DNA of 64,000 nucleotides. It comes from Marinicella marina. Lineage in GTDB: Bacteria > Pseudomonadota > Gammaproteobacteria > Xanthomonadales > Marinicellaceae. Numbering within the stretch: the stretch's first letter is position 1; the number at the start of each line of letters is the position of its first letter. The DNA lies in the NCBI RefSeq assembly GCF_030065545.1, contig NZ_JASJNC010000004.1:283645-347644 (forward strand), given 5' to 3'. Position numbers and translations under genes: made by a program. The notes beneath the pieces were generated by a model that saw only the letters and a program-made list of their open reading frames with translations, had not been told where the DNA came from and ran no database searches. Positions 56,539-64,000 of this stretch are shown here, piece after piece.

Positions 56539-57707
56539 AGGATTTCTGCCGCTTGTAATAAGGTTTCATCGTTTTTCGCAAAACACAAACGCACCACCTT
56601 GTGTTTTTGGTGATACTCATCCAAAACATCCGCTTGATAAAACGGGCTCAATGGAATCACCGCCACCCCAACCTCTTTGGTTAACCAATGACTGAACTCA
56701 ACATCATTCATGTCAGAAACGGCAGAATAATCCAACAACAAAAAATAGGTGCCTTTGGACGGCAACACCTCAAACCGCGAAGGTTTCAAAGCAGCGACCA
56801 ACACATCTCTTTTCTGTTGGTAAAAATCACTGAGCTCATCAATGTGCTGTGGATGGGCTTTAAGCATCTCGGTAATCGCAAACTGAGCCGGCGTGAAAGT
56901 GCAAAAAGTCGCGTACTGATGGATCTTTCTGAATTCATCAGTCAAGCCCTCAGGCGCCACACAATAGCCCATCTTCCAGCCGGTACAATGAAAAGTCTTA
57001 CCGAAACTGGCGACCACAAAAGCCCGCTCAAACAATTCAGGGTATGCCAACACACTTTCATGGCGTTCGCCATCAAAAGTCATGTGCTCATAAACCTCGT
57101 CACTGATCACATACAAATCATGCGCCAGCACCAGCCTCTGAAGTGCTTTCATATCAGCAGATGACAGCAGTGTACCCGTTGGGTTATGCGGTGAATTAAT
57201 CACAATCGCTCGGGTTTTATCATTAATAACAGCAGTAACCTGCCCCCAATCAATGGCATAATCTGGAGCATTCATAGCGATGTGACGACAGCGACCACCA
57301 GCCAATTCAACCCCAGGCTCATAAGCATCATAAGCCGGATCAAACACAATCACCTCATCACCAGGCCTGACCAAGGTCTGAATCGCCACCATCAAAGCCT
57401 CTGTGGCACCGGATGTGACTGTGATGGTTTTCAATGGGTCCAATCGGCGCGCTTCATCTTTGATGTAACAGCGTTGTACCAGCTCGCCAATCTGCTGCAG
57501 AAACTCGGGCAGTCCAGATGATGGACAATACTGATTCTTGCCCTCACTGATGGCCTCATTGATGGCATTTTTTAAATAGGCCGGCGTATCAAACTCGGGG
57601 AAGCCTTGGGACAGATTAATGGCTTGGTGCTGGCTCGCCATCAACGACATTTCAGTAAAAATACTGGCCCCCAAATGAGGTAATTTAGAATCAAAAGATG
57701 TGGTCAC
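56526..57707 (-). CDS. ybdL: Methionine (glutamine) aminotransferase, YbdL-like
   Basis: 393 aa from MTTSFDSKLPHLG. Start is GTG at 57707 because AGGAAAACAAT stands before it. Class I PLP aminotransferase: substrate loop NLSQGFPEFDTPAYL, ITVTSGATEALM, NSPHNPTG, VISDEVYEHMTF (Asp and Tyr for PLP) and SFGKTFHCTGWKMGY with the Schiff-base lysine. The combined motifs match YbdL, which prefers methionine and 2-oxo-4-methylthiobutanoate. It is the first gene in the pair with the omega-amidase. Confidence 0.93.
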   Translation of the reverse strand: MTTSFDSKLPHLGASIFTEMSLMASQHQAINLSQGFPEFDTPAYLKNAINEAISEGKNQYCPSSGLPEFLQQIGELVQRCYIKDEARRLDPLKTITVTSGATEALMVAIQTLVRPGDEVIVFDPAYDAYEPGVELAGGRCRHIAMNAPDYAIDWGQVTAVINDKTRAIVINSPHNPTGTLLSSADMKALQRLVLAHDLYVISDEVYEHMTFDGERHESVLAYPELFERAFVVASFGKTFHCTGWKMGYCVAPEGLTDEFRKIHQYATFCTFTPAQFAITEMLKAHPQHIDELSDFYQQKRDVLVAALKPSRFEVLPSKGTYFLLLDYSAVSDMNDVEFSHWLTKEVGVAVIPLSPFYQADVLDEYHQKHKVVRLCFAKNDETLLQAAEILCQL

Positions 57708-57820
57708 ATTGTTTTCCTGAATAGCAAGCAAACAGTATAACTTTTTTAACCGAGATTATTAATAGCCGCCATAAAAAACGCCAGTGAAACTTACTTGGCT
57801 GTTCTTGTTAAACAAGATAT

Positions 57821-58108
57821 TTAATGATGAGTGGTACTTTTCTTAATTTTGAAATTTTCTTTATGAGGTGAGTAAAAATTCATGAAACCATAAGTAACCA
57901 GTAAAATTATCATACACAGAATGAACCCCACATCCAATGTCACAGGAACTGTCTGGCCACGCAATACAAATGCAACTTCATTGTTACTGAAATCAGGGTC
58001 ATTGGTCCACGGTCCCAACCGCCAAAGCATTTCGAGATAACCTGTCTGCGAAAATGTAACTGGAATTCGACAAGTTATGGTCTCATTCACTGCCAGTGTC
58101 CCAATGTA
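57821..58108 (-). pseudogene. C-terminal fragment of an exported protein with a membrane anchor
   Basis: About 95 codons. The frame is open from about 58108 to the stop at 57821, but an in-frame stop lies just upstream in the REP-like sequence. IGTLAVNETITCRIPVTFSQTG and FSNNEVAFVLRG look like the last repeats of a CARDB/DUF11-type beta-sandwich, and LDVGFILCMIILLVTYGFMNF is a C-terminal anchor. I infer that the transposase element at 58113 replaced the rest of the gene. Confidence 0.62.
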
Positions 58109-58259
58109 GCTGTGTGCCTGCCAAAATCTGATATTAACTAATCAAGAACTAATCAAGGACAGGCATCCCTTTCAACAAATTCTTACACGCTCATCAGAGT
58201 TTTGCCACAGATAATTTCATGCAAGACCTACAAAATAGTTTTTTTAAATGGAGTTTTGT

Positions 58260-59195
58260 ATGACTGTAGCAAGGAATCAACAAATAAGTGTTGAAGAAAC
58301 GCCTTATTATCACGTGGTGTCTAGGTGCGTTCGCAGAGCGTTTTTATGCGGTGAAGATAAGGTATCAGGCAAGTCGTTTGAACACCGCCGACAGTGGCTC
58401 ATTGATCGAATTAAACAGGTCACATCTGTATTCGCTATTGATGTGTGTTCATATGCCATCATGAACAATCATTTTCACATTGTTCTGAAGGTTAATTCAA
58501 CTGAAGAATGGAACGCCACTCAAATCCTTATGACTTGGTGTTCGTTATACTCACTACCTGTGCTTTGTGACCGCTATCTGAAGGGTGAAATTAACACCGA
58601 AGCTGAAATCAGGCGAGTAAAGGAATATGTGGCTGAATACCGTTTTAGATTGATGTCTGTATCTTGGTATATGAAGTCGATCAATGAGTATGTCGCCAGA
58701 ATGGCCAATGAAGAAGATAAATGTACTGGACACTTCTGGGAATCTCGCTTCAAGAGCCAAGCCCTGCTTGATGAACGCGCCCTTTTGACTTGTATGGCTT
58801 ACGTAGACTTAAACCCTATAAGAGCAGCTATGGCTAAAGATTTGAAAGGTTCTGAGTTCACATCAATTAAAGAGCGGATTGGGAATAATCACACATGGTT
58901 ATCTGGTTTCGGCAAAAGTGATGCTGATCTGCCCTTTTATCTTTCCAGCTACATCGATTTAGTAGATGAAACAGGTCGTTGCTTAAGAGGAGATAAGCGA
59001 GGCTTTATATCATCTAAAACAGCCAAAGCCATTGATGAAATTGGCATCAACCCTGAAAGCTGGTTAGATGAATTAAAAGGATTTAAATCCATTGGGTTTA
59101 GTGCTGTTGGAACAACCGAACAGCTCAAAGAATTTTCAGTGAAAACCAATCGCAAATGGACGCTTGGAATCAAGCTCAAACCAGCATTAGAATAG
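58260..59195 (+). CDS. REP-associated Y1/HUH transposase (RAYT-like)
   Basis: 311 aa from MTVARNQQIS; the ATG at 58260 follows GGAGTTTTGT. The Y1 signature is YYHVVSRCVRRAF and the HUH motif NNHFHIVL (about 68-75); further conserved WYMKSINEYVARMANEE, GHFWESRFKSQALLDERALLTCMAYVDLNP. Such enzymes cut single-stranded DNA at REP palindromes. The gene is complete with a second 3' fragment and a 5' fragment nearby, which suggests past activity. Confidence 0.92.
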   Translation: MTVARNQQISVEETPYYHVVSRCVRRAFLCGEDKVSGKSFEHRRQWLIDRIKQVTSVFAIDVCSYAIMNNHFHIVLKVNSTEEWNATQILMTWCSLYSLPVLCDRYLKGEINTEAEIRRVKEYVAEYRFRLMSVSWYMKSINEYVARMANEEDKCTGHFWESRFKSQALLDERALLTCMAYVDLNPIRAAMAKDLKGSEFTSIKERIGNNHTWLSGFGKSDADLPFYLSSYIDLVDETGRCLRGDKRGFISSKTAKAIDEIGINPESWLDELKGFKSIGFSAVGTTEQLKEFSVKTNRKWTLGIKLKPALE

Positions 59196-59863
59196 CTCAA
59201 TAATCATCAAAAATTAATCAGCAGATCATGTCTGCAACCATCCAACTCGGTTGAAAAACAAAAAAACCCACCCAAACCACTCAAAAAACAACCCTCATTA
59301 AAATCATGGTCTCATTGCTATGAAATACCACTTCAAACCAATCAATTATTAAACTCTTAAACCTTTGAAAACTTAGTTTTTTTATCTTTAAGCAGTGTGT
59401 GTCCTTGATTACTTGTTGGACTCAGACGCCTTATATCCATTGGTTTTTCGGCTGTAGAAACCGCTGATCAGCTCAAAGAAAACGCTAAGAAAACCAAGCG
59501 CAAATGGACGCTTGGAATTAAGTTAACGCCTGTTTTAAAGTAGCTTACCAGCACCACAAAGTCCTTTAGCAAATTCTGTCTGCAACCGTCCAACTCAGTT
59601 GAAAATCATCTAAACACCCTAAAATCACTAATCCAATCAAGCCAGCTCAAAACGCATTCAATTAACGCCCCAAACAATCAATTTTAAGCACTGAAAACCC
59701 TGAAAAGATTCAGCTTGATCTCTTTAATCAATGACTGTCCTTGATTAGTTGTTATTAAATAAATTATGGTTATGAGTGCAACATTACATTTTTTATCAAT
59801 CAATAAGGGGTTCTGCAAAAGAACCCCCAAATATAGGTATTTTGAATATTTTATTTAGTATTA
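59196..59863. other. Non-coding stretch downstream of the transposase
   Basis: 668 bases with no intact gene. It holds the element's 3' tail, a second degenerate copy of that tail (59436-59543 coding remnant), and REP-like ends at 59400 and 59735. 59756-59863 is A+T-rich and shows nothing else. Confidence 0.7.
59436..59543 (+). pseudogene. 3' remnant of a second REP-associated transposase
   Basis: SIGFSAVETADQLKENAKKT and KRKWTLGIKLTPVLK followed by TAG match the C-terminus of the intact transposase (SIGFSAVGTTEQLKEFSVKT, then NRKWTLGIKLKPALE). The 3' non-coding tail is also duplicated. All 5' coding sequence is missing. Confidence 0.85.
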
Positions 59864-61705
59864 CTAGTTGCGAGTGCAATATAAAGGGCCATTATTATTA
59901 GAATTGCTATTCTGGACATCAACACCATTATTGAGTGAGTCTAAAACAACATTCACTCCAGAACAATTTGAAGTACCGCCTATATTATTTCCAATCATTG
60001 TGTTGTTTTTAATTACTATGTTGTAAGGAGCTTTTCCTTGACCTGCACCACCTATCGCACCACTGTGGTCGTCGATGACCATTGCTCCGAATCTTTTGTT
60101 TGAGATAATATTGTTATCAACTATTCCATCGTGTGAACCATTTACTATATCTACGCCCCACTCTGAACCACCGTTAATCTGATTGTTCTTGATCTCAAAA
60201 TCCCAACAGCTATTTAGATAAAACCCGGCACCTCCAGAATCAATTGATACTGAATTTTGTACAACGTAGTTGAATGATCTGTAACAAGCTATTGAACCAC
60301 GTCCAAAAATCCCGTCATTCTGACCATTTACGATCACACCATCAATCAATACATCGTTGCTATCATTTGTCCATGTTGACTCTTTGACAGATGTTAAAAA
60401 ACCACTGAAGTTAAATTCTAAGTTTTTAAGTTCGATAAATGATCCAAGTTTTACCCCTACACCTCTGGTTTCATATAAATTGTTAAAAACAATGTTGTCC
60501 AAATTGACGTTAGTTGAGTTGTAAACCAAAACTGTAAAAGTAAATGGTATTTGGTTTGAGTCGAATGTTAGATTGGTAACAGAGACATTATCCTTACCAT
60601 TCATAACCATCATTCTTGTATGGTTAAATCCGTTAAGAGCTTTAATAACAACATCATTTGGCGTAGCTCCAATTCCGATCAAGTGTTGGTTATCTTTAAG
60701 TTTTAATTTATTTTGAATATTGTAAGTTCCTGGACTTAAGCAAATATCAGTAGATGTAGCACTGAGATTAGCATCTAGAATAGTTTGTATGTCCTGGCTT
60801 TGATCGATCGTTACATCACAATTTTGAGAAATAACTGTATCTTGTGCCTGTACAAAGATTGTTGCAAGAATTGCTGAGTTAGGGTCATTGTTGATATGGA
60901 CGTTAAACGTATTTCCTGCAACTTTTGCGTAATTAAATGTTTTATTGGGACCTGGGCTACATGAAAAAGGATTGCTATTACCAGCTACATAAACACAAGC
61001 ATTAGGTGCATTAGTTGCTGTCCAGCCTATGGTGGTACTACAGTAAGTTTGCCCGGTTTGTACTGTACATGCAGGTGATGGAGCAGTAATCGTGGCGGAT
61101 GGAGCAGCTGCTGCTTGCGCTTGTACAAAAACTGTTGCAAGAATTGTTGAGTTAGGGTCATTGTCGACATGTACATTAAACGTACTACCTGCAACTTTAG
61201 CATAATTAAATGTTTTATTGGGACCTGGGATGCATGAAAAAGGATTGCTATTACCAGCTACATAAACACAAGCATTAGGTGCATTAGTTGCTGTCCAGCC
61301 TATGGTTGTACTACAGTAAGTTTGCCCGGTTTGTACTGTACATGCAGGTGATGGAGCAGTAATCGTGGCGGATGGAGCAGCTGCTGCTTGCGCTTGTACA
61401 AAGACTGTTGCAAGAATTGCTGAGTTAGGGTCATTGTCGACATGAACGTTAAACGTATTTCCTGCAATTTTTGCGTAATTATATGTTTTATTGGGCCCAG
61501 GAACGCATGAGAAGTAATTACTATTACCAGCTATATATACACAAGCATCTGGTGCATTAGTAGCAGTCCAGCTTATGGTTGTACTGCAATAAGTTTGCCC
61601 GGTTTGAACAGTGCAAGCAGGAGTTGGTGCAGTGATAGTTGCAGTTTGTGAATTAGCAAAATGGCTAAAAAGTAAACAAATTATTATCAAATAAGTTTTT
61701 TTCAT
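59864..61705 (-). CDS. Secreted protein: three 91-aa Ig-like repeats plus beta-helix
   Basis: 613 aa. Signal peptide MKKTYLIIICLLFSHFANSQ. Three tandem repeats of about 91 residues follow, each with CTVQTGQTYCSTTI, WTATNAP, ACVYVAGNSN, FSCxPGPNKT, NDPNSxILATVFVQAQ. After them comes a right-handed beta-helix (IDQSQDIQTILDANL, DICLSPGTYNIQNKLKLKDN, NNIISNKRFGAMVIDDHSGA) typical of NosD/pectate-lyase-like proteins. Each repeat has four cysteines. The region is A+T-rich compared with the core. Likely an extracellular polysaccharide-active or binding protein. Confidence 0.82.
   Translation of the reverse strand: MKKTYLIIICLLFSHFANSQTATITAPTPACTVQTGQTYCSTTISWTATNAPDACVYIAGNSNYFSCVPGPNKTYNYAKIAGNTFNVHVDNDPNSAILATVFVQAQAAAAPSATITAPSPACTVQTGQTYCSTTIGWTATNAPNACVYVAGNSNPFSCIPGPNKTFNYAKVAGSTFNVHVDNDPNSTILATVFVQAQAAAAPSATITAPSPACTVQTGQTYCSTTIGWTATNAPNACVYVAGNSNPFSCSPGPNKTFNYAKVAGNTFNVHINNDPNSAILATIFVQAQDTVISQNCDVTIDQSQDIQTILDANLSATSTDICLSPGTYNIQNKLKLKDNQHLIGIGATPNDVVIKALNGFNHTRMMVMNGKDNVSVTNLTFDSNQIPFTFTVLVYNSTNVNLDNIVFNNLYETRGVGVKLGSFIELKNLEFNFSGFLTSVKESTWTNDSNDVLIDGVIVNGQNDGIFGRGSIACYRSFNYVVQNSVSIDSGGAGFYLNSCWDFEIKNNQINGGSEWGVDIVNGSHDGIVDNNIISNKRFGAMVIDDHSGAIGGAGQGKAPYNIVIKNNTMIGNNIGGTSNCSGVNVVLDSLNNGVDVQNSNSNNNGPLYCTRN
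60841..61659 (-). repeat. Three tandem 273-bp units in the coding sequence
   Basis: The block GAATTG(C/T)TGAGTTAGGG recurs at 60868, 61141 and 61414, exactly 273 bp apart. The units are nearly identical in DNA, mostly differing by single bases. Confidence 0.9.
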
Positions 61706-61856
61706 TATATTTTCCTTTTTTTATTGATAGAAACAGTTTTGATCTAACTCAAGTAAGTTTATAGCTTTTATTTAAATTCTAACCTTCAACTGTTTAAAGT
61801 TTCGTTCAATACAAAGTAAGATATACTTTAAAAGAGCTAGATCCGTAGTGTAGTGG

Positions 61857-62258
<402 letters not shown>

Positions 62259-62342
62259 TAGAATGCCTAAATTCAATGAAACTATTTTTTCAAATGAATA
62301 GAAGAAGACTTTTTACCTAAGCCTTCTTCACTTAAAAAAATT

Positions 62343-64000
62343 TTAGAAGCCTTCTGATGAATAATTGTTATATATCAAAGGCAGTGGATGCGAATAATAT
62401 ACAGGGGCTCTTGCAAGAGGCCATTGAAGCAAATAGTACGGTGTAACACCAGATTCATTTATTGCCTGTTGCAGCTCTAAAGCAGTTTCTAGATCATTGT
62501 AAAAAACTTCTCCTATTATAATTCCACTTAAATTTGGGAAAGTATTCGCAATATTTAAGTATTTACAATAAGCAGACCTAGAAGAGTTTGTACAGTTAGT
62601 GTCATTCCCGCTATCATAAATATGAAAATCCATATATGTAGGCATGGTTGTTCCATATATATTGTTAAGTACGCTAGCTTTTGAAAAGATTTGTCCAACA
62701 TTTGAAATAGAGAATGAGTACCCAACTGTTCTGGAATTGCCGTAAAGACCAATGTACTTATCCCAAACGACTTTTAGATAATTTTCCCACCTTGCTTGAT
62801 ATAGCAATATTTCACTTGAGGGCATAGTTGTATCACACGGAGATGGGCTTGATGGATAACCACAACTTGCCCATGTGAAAGTATCTGAAGTTGGTATTCT
62901 CTCGTTACCTAAATCAATCTTATAATTGATACCGCTTTGATTTACATAATTTATTACCTCTTTAAGAACTCTCCAGTTTTCTGTCCATAATGGTATCAAT
63001 CCTCCTTTTCCAACAGTTCCTGGTTTTACTGATACACCATCAAAGGTTGCTAAGATATCTTGCTCACACTGTAAATAATAATTTTTCCAAACTGGTGGTG
63101 CATTACAACCTTGCGGCTTCATTGAAATCAGTACTTCATCAAAGTTACTGTTTTTAATGTCAATTAGGTAGTTTTTAAAATTATTTAAATATAGAGGATC
63201 AATATGATAATAGTTACCTTGCTTATTTTGTTTTCTTGATGAGTCAATTTGTGTCCCTGATGCTCCTTGATCTATGTATCTACTATGAAAAAAACTTACT
63301 CTTAATCTTCTTTGACCATTTTGGTACATTGATTGCAGCATGTTTTGAACATTTGATCTAACAGAACCTGTATGGTAATTTTTAATAATGCCAAATGGAA
63401 AGAGTGGTCTAATTGGATCAGACCCAACTCCTGTAGTCGAACCATGGCTATACCAGTTGAAATTAGACCCCCCTGGCAGCAAGCTAAATGGTTCATTAGA
63501 TGTGTTTGCATACACTTGTTTTTCAGCCAAGATTTGAGATGTATTGTCAAATTTATTTAAGCGGACATATAAAGTTACTGGAGTCAAAGAAGTCCAGATG
63601 AAATTTTTAGTTCCTTGAGTTCCGGTCCAATAATTAGGATTGTTATCAATAAATATCCCAGCATTAGGAGCATTAGTTGCGCTCCAAGTGATGGGTGTCG
63701 TGCAAGAACTGGCTCCAGGATTCAATGTACATCCTGGGTCATTAAAAGTTAGTGTTGCAGATGGCGTTACAGCTTGTTGAGCATACACTTGTTTTTGAGC
63801 CAAGATTTGAGATGTATTGTCAAATTTATTTAAGCGGACATATAAAGTTGCTGGAGTCAAAGAAGTCCAGATGAAATTTTTAGTTCCTTGAGTTCCGGTC
63901 CAGTAATTAGGGTTGTTATCAATAAATATCCCAGCATTAGGAGCATTAGATGCGCTCCAGGTGATGGGTGTTGTACAAGTACTGGCTCCAGGATTCAATG
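62343..64000 (-). CDS. Secreted protein with 91-aa Ig-like repeats and a glycosidase-like barrel (5' part missing)
   Basis: At least 552 aa are visible; the N-terminus lies beyond the window. Two copies of the 91-aa repeat (CTLNPGASSCTTPITWSATN, APNAGIFIDNNPNYW, LYVRLNKFDNTSQILA) are followed by a domain that looks like a TIM-barrel glycosidase: RLRVSFFHSRYID, FDEVLISMKPQGCN, NYKIDLGNERIP (possible acid NE), MDFHIYDSG, GIIIGEVFYND. E residues in GNER and IGEV would be candidates for the catalytic pair, as in clan-A hydrolases; this is inference. It shares the repeat with 59864-61705. Confidence 0.75.
   Translation of the reverse strand, partial: LNPGASTCTTPITWSASNAPNAGIFIDNNPNYWTGTQGTKNFIWTSLTPATLYVRLNKFDNTSQILAQKQVYAQQAVTPSATLTFNDPGCTLNPGASSCTTPITWSATNAPNAGIFIDNNPNYWTGTQGTKNFIWTSLTPVTLYVRLNKFDNTSQILAEKQVYANTSNEPFSLLPGGSNFNWYSHGSTTGVGSDPIRPLFPFGIIKNYHTGSVRSNVQNMLQSMYQNGQRRLRVSFFHSRYIDQGASGTQIDSSRKQNKQGNYYHIDPLYLNNFKNYLIDIKNSNFDEVLISMKPQGCNAPPVWKNYYLQCEQDILATFDGVSVKPGTVGKGGLIPLWTENWRVLKEVINYVNQSGINYKIDLGNERIPTSDTFTWASCGYPSSPSPCDTTMPSSEILLYQARWENYLKVVWDKYIGLYGNSRTVGYSFSISNVGQIFSKASVLNNIYGTTMPTYMDFHIYDSGNDTNCTNSSRSAYCKYLNIANTFPNLSGIIIGEVFYNDLETALELQQAINESGVTPYYLLQWPLARAPVYYSHPLPLIYNNYSSEGF
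63504..64000 (-). repeat. Tandem 273-bp units, continuing past the window
   Basis: GATTTGAGATGTATTGTCAA recurs at 63531 and 63804, exactly 273 bp apart, with near-identical DNA around it. The second unit runs past the window end. Confidence 0.88.

Larger units (their letters stand above)
58113..59755 (+). mobile_element. REP-associated transposase element (with degenerate second 3' end)
   Basis: Y1/HUH transposase gene flanked by REP-like palindromes. AACTAATCAAGGACAG at 58147-58162 is a perfect inverted copy of CTGTCCTTGATTAGTT at 59735-59750, and a shorter copy (TGTCCTTGATTA) lies at 59400-59411. A hairpin TGTGCCTG / CAGGCA lies at 58113-58166. The 3' end is present twice (about 59076-59418 and 59436-59755). 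Confidence 0.75.

Overview
The window looks like a chromosomal segment of a gammaproteobacterium outside the Enterobacterales. It is moderately A+T-rich and carries a standard gammaproteobacterial core: folD, moeB/moeA, der, bamB, yfgM, trmJ, suhB, secF, secD, yajC and ssrA. Several secreted proteins end in an I/L-F-x-x-G-F-D/E motif. The content reminds me of Marinicella or other Lysobacterales-related marine bacteria, but this is inference; no rRNA or other taxonomic marker is present to settle it.

1-20.2 kb is mostly housekeeping. A minus-strand run (yfgM, bamB, der, moeA, a rhodanese-ThiF moeB, folD) couples outer-membrane assembly, ribosome GTPase, molybdopterin and folate genes. tRNA-Asn, trmJ and a suhB homologue whose metal-binding motifs are destroyed follow. 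Next come the Sec accessory operon (yajC-secD-secF), a GFA-like protein overlapping an acetyltransferase-like/VanY fusion, a yghU glutathione transferase, a redoxin-dsbD pair and an acetolactate-synthase-like enzyme.

20.276-29.495 kb is a 9.2 kb genomic island inserted in the 3' end of ssrA (tmRNA). It is bounded by an 18-bp perfect direct repeat, with a P4-type integrase next to the intact tmRNA gene. It carries an AlpA-type regulator, a small-terminase-like (gp3) protein, a single-chain type IIG-like restriction-modification enzyme beside a Schlafen/AlbA_2 protein, and a chain of three unrecognised genes (lipoprotein, soluble protein, membrane protein) coupled to the integrase. Integrase, AlpA and TerS with no capsid or tail genes suggest a phage satellite (PICI-like) or its remnant carrying defence cargo. 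This is the best candidate in the window for something undescribed.

29.5-47.9 kb holds two LytS/LytTR two-component systems, exported proteins (an NHL-repeat lipoprotein and an S41 peptidase lipoprotein), an operon of an exported SDR and a Tlc-like carrier followed by an NTF2-like protein, an RND efflux pump with its adaptor, a patatin phospholipase and an AlkD-like repair protein.

48-57.8 kb holds surface or secreted proteins (an internally duplicated beta-helix protein, a coupled pair of unknowns and a DUF4832 protein), an acyltransferase fused to a winged helix, and a methionine-type aminotransferase overlapping an omega-amidase, which together make a plausible transaminase/omega-amidase salvage pathway.

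57.8-64 kb is an A+T-rich accessory region. It has a truncated surface-protein gene, a REP-associated (Y1/HUH) transposase with duplicated 3' and 5' fragments, an IS3-family remnant, and two large secreted proteins that share the same 91-residue (273-bp) tandem Ig-like domain. The last of these runs off the end of the window.
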